Assembly (NCBI RefSeq): GCF_038397755.1
Contig: NZ_CP151637.1
Location: 1,116,001 to 1,180,000, forward strand
Source: Microbacterium sp. LWH7-1.2
GTDB taxonomy: Bacteria > Actinomycetota > Actinomycetes > Actinomycetales > Microbacteriaceae
DNA: 64,000 nt
Reading direction: 5' to 3'
Shown here: in pieces, positions 61,308 to 64,000 of the stretch
How the letters are laid out: each line of letters opens with the position of its first letter
Position numbering within the stretch: the stretch's first letter is position 1
Program-made: the position numbers and the translations under genes
Notes under the pieces: model-generated
Databases searched by the model: none
Told to the model about the DNA's origin: nothing
What the model saw: the letters and a program-made list of their open reading frames with translations, nothing else

Positions 61308-63320
61308 TCAGGCCGCCGTCGAGAGGGAGCGCAGGCCCTCGACCACGGTGGCGGCGAGCCGGCGGGCGGCATCGCGCGTCGCGGGCTGGAGCTCGCGGAA
61401 CACGATGGCGCTGCCGGCCGCGATGTGCGCGTCGTACGGCACGCGCACGACGGCGCGCACGCGGGTGCGGAAGTGCGATTCGAGCTCATCGAGCTGGACG
61501 AGCGGATGCCCCGGCCGCGCGTTGTTGAGCACCACGACGGCGCTGCGCACCTTGTCGGCGTAGCCGTTCGTCTCGAGCCACGTGAGCGTCTCGGACGCGA
61601 GCCGCGCCTCGTCGACGCTGAGGCCGGCGACGATCACGATCTGGTCGGCGAGGTCGAGCGTCGCCCCCATCACCGAGTGGACGATGCCCGTGCCGGTGTC
61701 GGTGAGCACGACCGAGTAGTAGTGGGCCGCGAGGGCCGCGACATCCCGGTAGTCGGCGTCGTTGAACGCCTCGGAGACGCGCGGGTCGGTGTCGGAGGCG
61801 ACGACGTCCAGACGCGTCTCGTCGCGGGCGACGATGCCCGAAAGGTCGTTGAAGCCGACGACCTCAGGGCTGATGCGCACGAGGTCGCGCACCGTCTTGC
61901 CGCTGTCACGCGAGATGCGCTCGGCGAGCGTGCCACGGTCGGGGTTGGCGTCGACGGCGATCACCCGGTCGTCGCGCGCGTCGGCCAGCGCCTGACCGAG
62001 CAGGGTGGTGACGGTCGTCTTGCCGACGCCGCCCTTGCGCGAAAGCACGGGCACGAAGCGCGCGCCGCCGGCGAGCGGCGCCGCGATGCGGCGGTCGAGC
62101 TCTTTGCGGGCCTTCGCGCGCTTGCTGTCGCCGAGGTTGATGCGCTTGCCCGAGATCGAGTAGACGAAATGCTGCCACGCGCCCTCGGGCTCGGGGCGCA
62201 CCACCTGGTGCGGGTCGAGCAGGCGATCGGCGGTGAGCAGGTCGGCGGTCTCACGGTCGGCCTCGAACTCGCCGAGGCGCTTCGAGGTCAGGGCCACATC
62301 GGCGCGCGGGAACGGCGTGCGCTCGACCGCCGAGCGCTCCATCACCGGCTGGGCGCCGGTGTGGTTGGCCTCGCGGCGCGTGGCGGGCGCAGGTGCAGGT
62401 GCGGTCTGCGCCGCCGCAGCTGCCGCCGGGACCGACGGACGGGCGGGCGCCGGCTTCGGCGCGGCAGGCGCCGGTGTCGCGGTTGCCTTCTGGTCGTCGG
62501 CAGGGGTCTTGGCGCTCATGGGCTCCTCCGCGCTGTCGTCGGTCGCGATGACATCGTCTCCCGTTGCGGCGTTCTCCGCCAGGGCGGATTCCACGCCGTC
62601 GTCGGCGAGTTCGAGGTCGAACTCGGCCGGATCGAATTCGCCGTCGAAGTCGGCGTCTTCGAATTCCACGGCGTCGAAGTCGGCGATCGCGAACTCGTCG
62701 ACCGCTGGCTCCGCGGGTGCGGACTCGGTGGCAACGGGTTCGGCCGGCGGCTCTTGGGCCACGGGCTCGGCCTCGGGCTCGGTGGCGACGGGCTCTTCGG
62801 CGACGGGCTCTTCGGCGACCGGCGCGGACTCGTCGGCGACGGCTTCGGGCTCTTCGACCACGGACTCGACCTCGGTTTCGGGCTCGGCCCATGCCTCCTC
62901 GACCACGTCGTCGCGGTCGACCTCGACCTCGGCCTCGATCACGTCGACGATCTCAGCGTCGGCGAGGTCCTCCGTCGGCGGGACCGGGGCGAACCCCTCG
63001 CCCTCGACGGTCCACTCCTCGAGGTCGGCCGGGCTCTCGACGATCTCGGCCTCGCTCGTCTCGGTGGAGAATTCCTCCACCGAGACCGCCTCGATCACCG
63101 GAAGGTCGGCGTCGGCCGGGATCTCGATGACGAAGGGCACCTCGTCGTCGATCACGCCGTCGTCGTCGCGGTCGTCGTCGGATTCGGACGGCAGTTCGAC
63201 GTTCACCTGCGCCGTCGCACCACCCAGGATGCCGAGACCGGTCGTGTCGATGCTTTCGGTCTCGGACAGCACGCCGTTTTCAGGCTCGTCGGGCGTGTGT
63301 TCGGTGCGATCGGGCGTCAC
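61308..63320 (-). CDS. MinD/ParA-like P-loop ATPase with a long acidic N-terminal region
   Basis: The protein has about 670 residues. The first 290 or so are very acidic, Val/Pro/Glu-rich and repetitive (for example [19 protein letters not shown]), probably disordered. A basic linker (around [22 protein letters not shown] sequence) leads to the ATPase domain with the deviant Walker A KGGVGKTT near residue 440, [11 protein letters not shown], and LTDTGTGIV (Walker B-like). The plan resembles EspI/MinD-like proteins of actinobacteria; no ParB partner or ESX gene is in the window. AGGAGA lies 8 nt before the GTG at 63320; an ATG 12 codons upstream (63356) is the alternative. Confidence 0.88.
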   Translation of the reverse strand: MTPDRTEHTPDEPENGVLSETESIDTTGLGILGGATAQVNVELPSESDDDRDDDGVIDDEVPFVIEIPADADLPVIEAVSVEEFSTETSEAEIVESPADLEEWTVEGEGFAPVPPTEDLADAEIVDVIEAEVEVDRDDVVEEAWAEPETEVESVVEEPEAVADESAPVAEEPVAEEPVATEPEAEPVAQEPPAEPVATESAPAEPAVDEFAIADFDAVEFEDADFDGEFDPAEFDLELADDGVESALAENAATGDDVIATDDSAEEPMSAKTPADDQKATATPAPAAPKPAPARPSVPAAAAAAQTAPAPAPATRREANHTGAQPVMERSAVERTPFPRADVALTSKRLGEFEADRETADLLTADRLLDPHQVVRPEPEGAWQHFVYSISGKRINLGDSKRAKARKELDRRIAAPLAGGARFVPVLSRKGGVGKTTVTTLLGQALADARDDRVIAVDANPDRGTLAERISRDSGKTVRDLVRISPEVVGFNDLSGIVARDETRLDVVASDTDPRVSEAFNDADYRDVAALAAHYYSVVLTDTGTGIVHSVMGATLDLADQIVIVAGLSVDEARLASETLTWLETNGYADKVRSAVVVLNNARPGHPLVQLDELESHFRTRVRAVVRVPYDAHIAAGSAIVFRELQPATRDAARRLAATVVEGLRSLSTAA

Positions 63321-63389
63321 AGCGGGGTTCTCCTGAAAAGACGGCGCCGGGCTCATGCCGCAGGCGCGTAGGGGCGGATGCCACCCTCC

Positions 63390-63395
63390 AGGCTA
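63390..63395 (-). promoter_or_regulatory. -10 element formed by the pyruvate carboxylase stop codon
   Basis: TAGCCT on the minus strand. TAG (63395-63393) is the stop of the carboxylase gene. The transcript would start near 63383 and lead into the ParA-like gene. Confidence 0.4.
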
Positions 63396-64000
63396 CTGCG
63401 CCGGACGGATGACGACCAAAAGGTCGCCGGCATCGACCTGCGCGGTCTCGGGGATGACGAGGCGCTCGACGACGCCTTCGACGGGTGCGGTGATGGCCGC
63501 CTCCATCTTCATCGCCTCGATCGACGCGACCGGCTGGCCGGCCGCGACCGTGTCGCCCGTCTTGGCCTTGAGCGTGACCACACCCGAGAACGGCGCGGCG
63601 ACCTGCCCCGGCTTCGAGGTGTCGGCCTTCTCCGCCTGGCGTGCTTCGACCTTGATGCTGCGGTCGCGCACGAACACCGGGCGCAGCTGACCGTTGAGCG
63701 TCGTCATGACCGTGCGCATGCCCTTGGCATCCGCTTCACCGATCGCCTCGAGTCCCACGTACAGCTGCACGCCGGGGTCGATCTCGGCGACATGCTCCTC
63801 TCCCGGCTTGAGGCCGTAGAGGTAGTCGGGAGTGCCGAGACTGGCGAGGTCGCCGTACGTCTCGCGGTTCTTCTCGAATTCGCGCGCGGGCCCGGGGAAC
63901 AGGAGGCGGTTGAGCGTACGGCGGCGCGTCGCGGCGTCGCCGGCGAGGCCCGCCTCCTCGTCCGCGGTGAGCGGCGGGATCTCGATCGAGACCGTGCGCC
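63393..64000 (-). CDS. pyc: pyruvate carboxylase, C-terminal part, cut by the window edge
   Basis: The frame enters from the right edge and ends at 63393. The visible 200 or so residues cover the end of the carboxyltransferase region (LNRLLFPGPAREFEKNRET, YGDLASLGTPDYLYGLKPGE), then LYVGLEAIGEADAKG, and the biotinyl domain with IEAMKMEAAIT, where Lys in AMKM carries biotin. The full enzyme would make oxaloacetate from pyruvate and bicarbonate. The layout fits single-chain pyruvate carboxylase. Its TAG stop forms part of the -10 of the next gene. Confidence 0.9.
   Translation of the reverse strand, partial: RTVSIEIPPLTADEEAGLAGDAATRRRTLNRLLFPGPAREFEKNRETYGDLASLGTPDYLYGLKPGEEHVAEIDPGVQLYVGLEAIGEADAKGMRTVMTTLNGQLRPVFVRDRSIKVEARQAEKADTSKPGQVAAPFSGVVTLKAKTGDTVAAGQPVASIEAMKMEAAITAPVEGVVERLVIPETAQVDAGDLLVVIRPAQ

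Noticed and set aside
1..64000. tRNA, rRNA, riboswitch, phage or insertion sequence
   Set aside because: No cloverleaf-like, transposase, integrase or known riboswitch sequence could be recognised by eye. A covariance-model search would be needed to exclude small RNAs.

Overview
The window is one continuous, gene-dense stretch (about 70% GC by eye) of an actinobacterial chromosome, most likely Microbacterium or a close relative in the Microbacteriaceae. Supporting signs are the actinobacterial bc1-aa3 oxidase set (ctaE-qcrCAB and ctaC-ctaD-ctaF), the full division and cell-wall (dcw) cluster followed by yggS-sepF-yggT-divIVA, DUF3040 and DUF3043 proteins, frequent GTG starts and many apparently leaderless genes. 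From about 9.2 kb to 61 kb the gene content resembles the M. tuberculosis wag31-to-ctaC neighbourhood (from memory of that genome). No rRNA, tRNA, CRISPR array, phage or insertion sequence was recognised.

Layout. 1-2.1 kb: end of an unknown gene, a small lipoprotein, and a secreted pair (lipoprotein plus PKD-like protein). 2.0-6.4 kb: a four-gene operon with 4-bp overlaps for a nonulosonic (sialic or Kdn-like) acid surface glycan: a putative polysialyltransferase-like protein, a CMP-sugar synthetase fused to a KdsC-type phosphatase, a NeuB-type synthase without its usual C-terminal SAF domain, and a DUF6716 glycosyltransferase. 6.6-9.1 kb: a 5'-3' exonuclease, a PHP-domain protein and a membrane protein. 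9.2-19.5 kb: trpD and the respiratory cluster, with a rhodanese and a PP2C phosphatase between the two oxidase operons. 19.6-31.4 kb: housekeeping genes (A-type Fe-S carrier, M20 peptidase, pyrD, nrdR, hisD, dnaE, DinB, GNAT, NUDIX). 31.4-50.1 kb: the dcw cluster on the minus strand, read mraZ, rsmH, ftsL-like, ftsI, murF, mraY, murD, ftsW, murG, lipoprotein, murC, ftsQ, ftsZ, yggS, sepF, yggT, divIVA, lspA, rluD; murE is missing. 50.3-55.6 kb: DUF3040, polyprenyl diphosphate synthase, a Rv2175c-like regulator, a LysM protein and a PASTA kinase. 55.7-64 kb: class II DAHP synthase, acyltransferase, ROK glucokinase, acyl-CoA ligase, peptide deformylase, a MinD/ParA-like ATPase with a long acidic N-terminus, and the C-terminal end of pyruvate carboxylase.

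Most of the window serves envelope building: peptidoglycan precursor synthesis and septation (dcw), wall sensing and phosphorylation (PASTA kinase, PP2C, Rv2175c-like protein), lipoprotein processing (lspA), isoprenoid and phospholipid synthesis, and the surface glycan cassette. Two regulatory habits recur. A TAnnnT -10 hexamer lies 6-7 nt before a GTG or ATG start, implying leaderless mRNAs. In five places the TAG or TAA stop of the upstream gene also forms the first half of the next gene's -10. The heptamer CGGATGC/GCATCCG is markedly over-represented. The most promising little-described system is the nonulosonic acid cassette.
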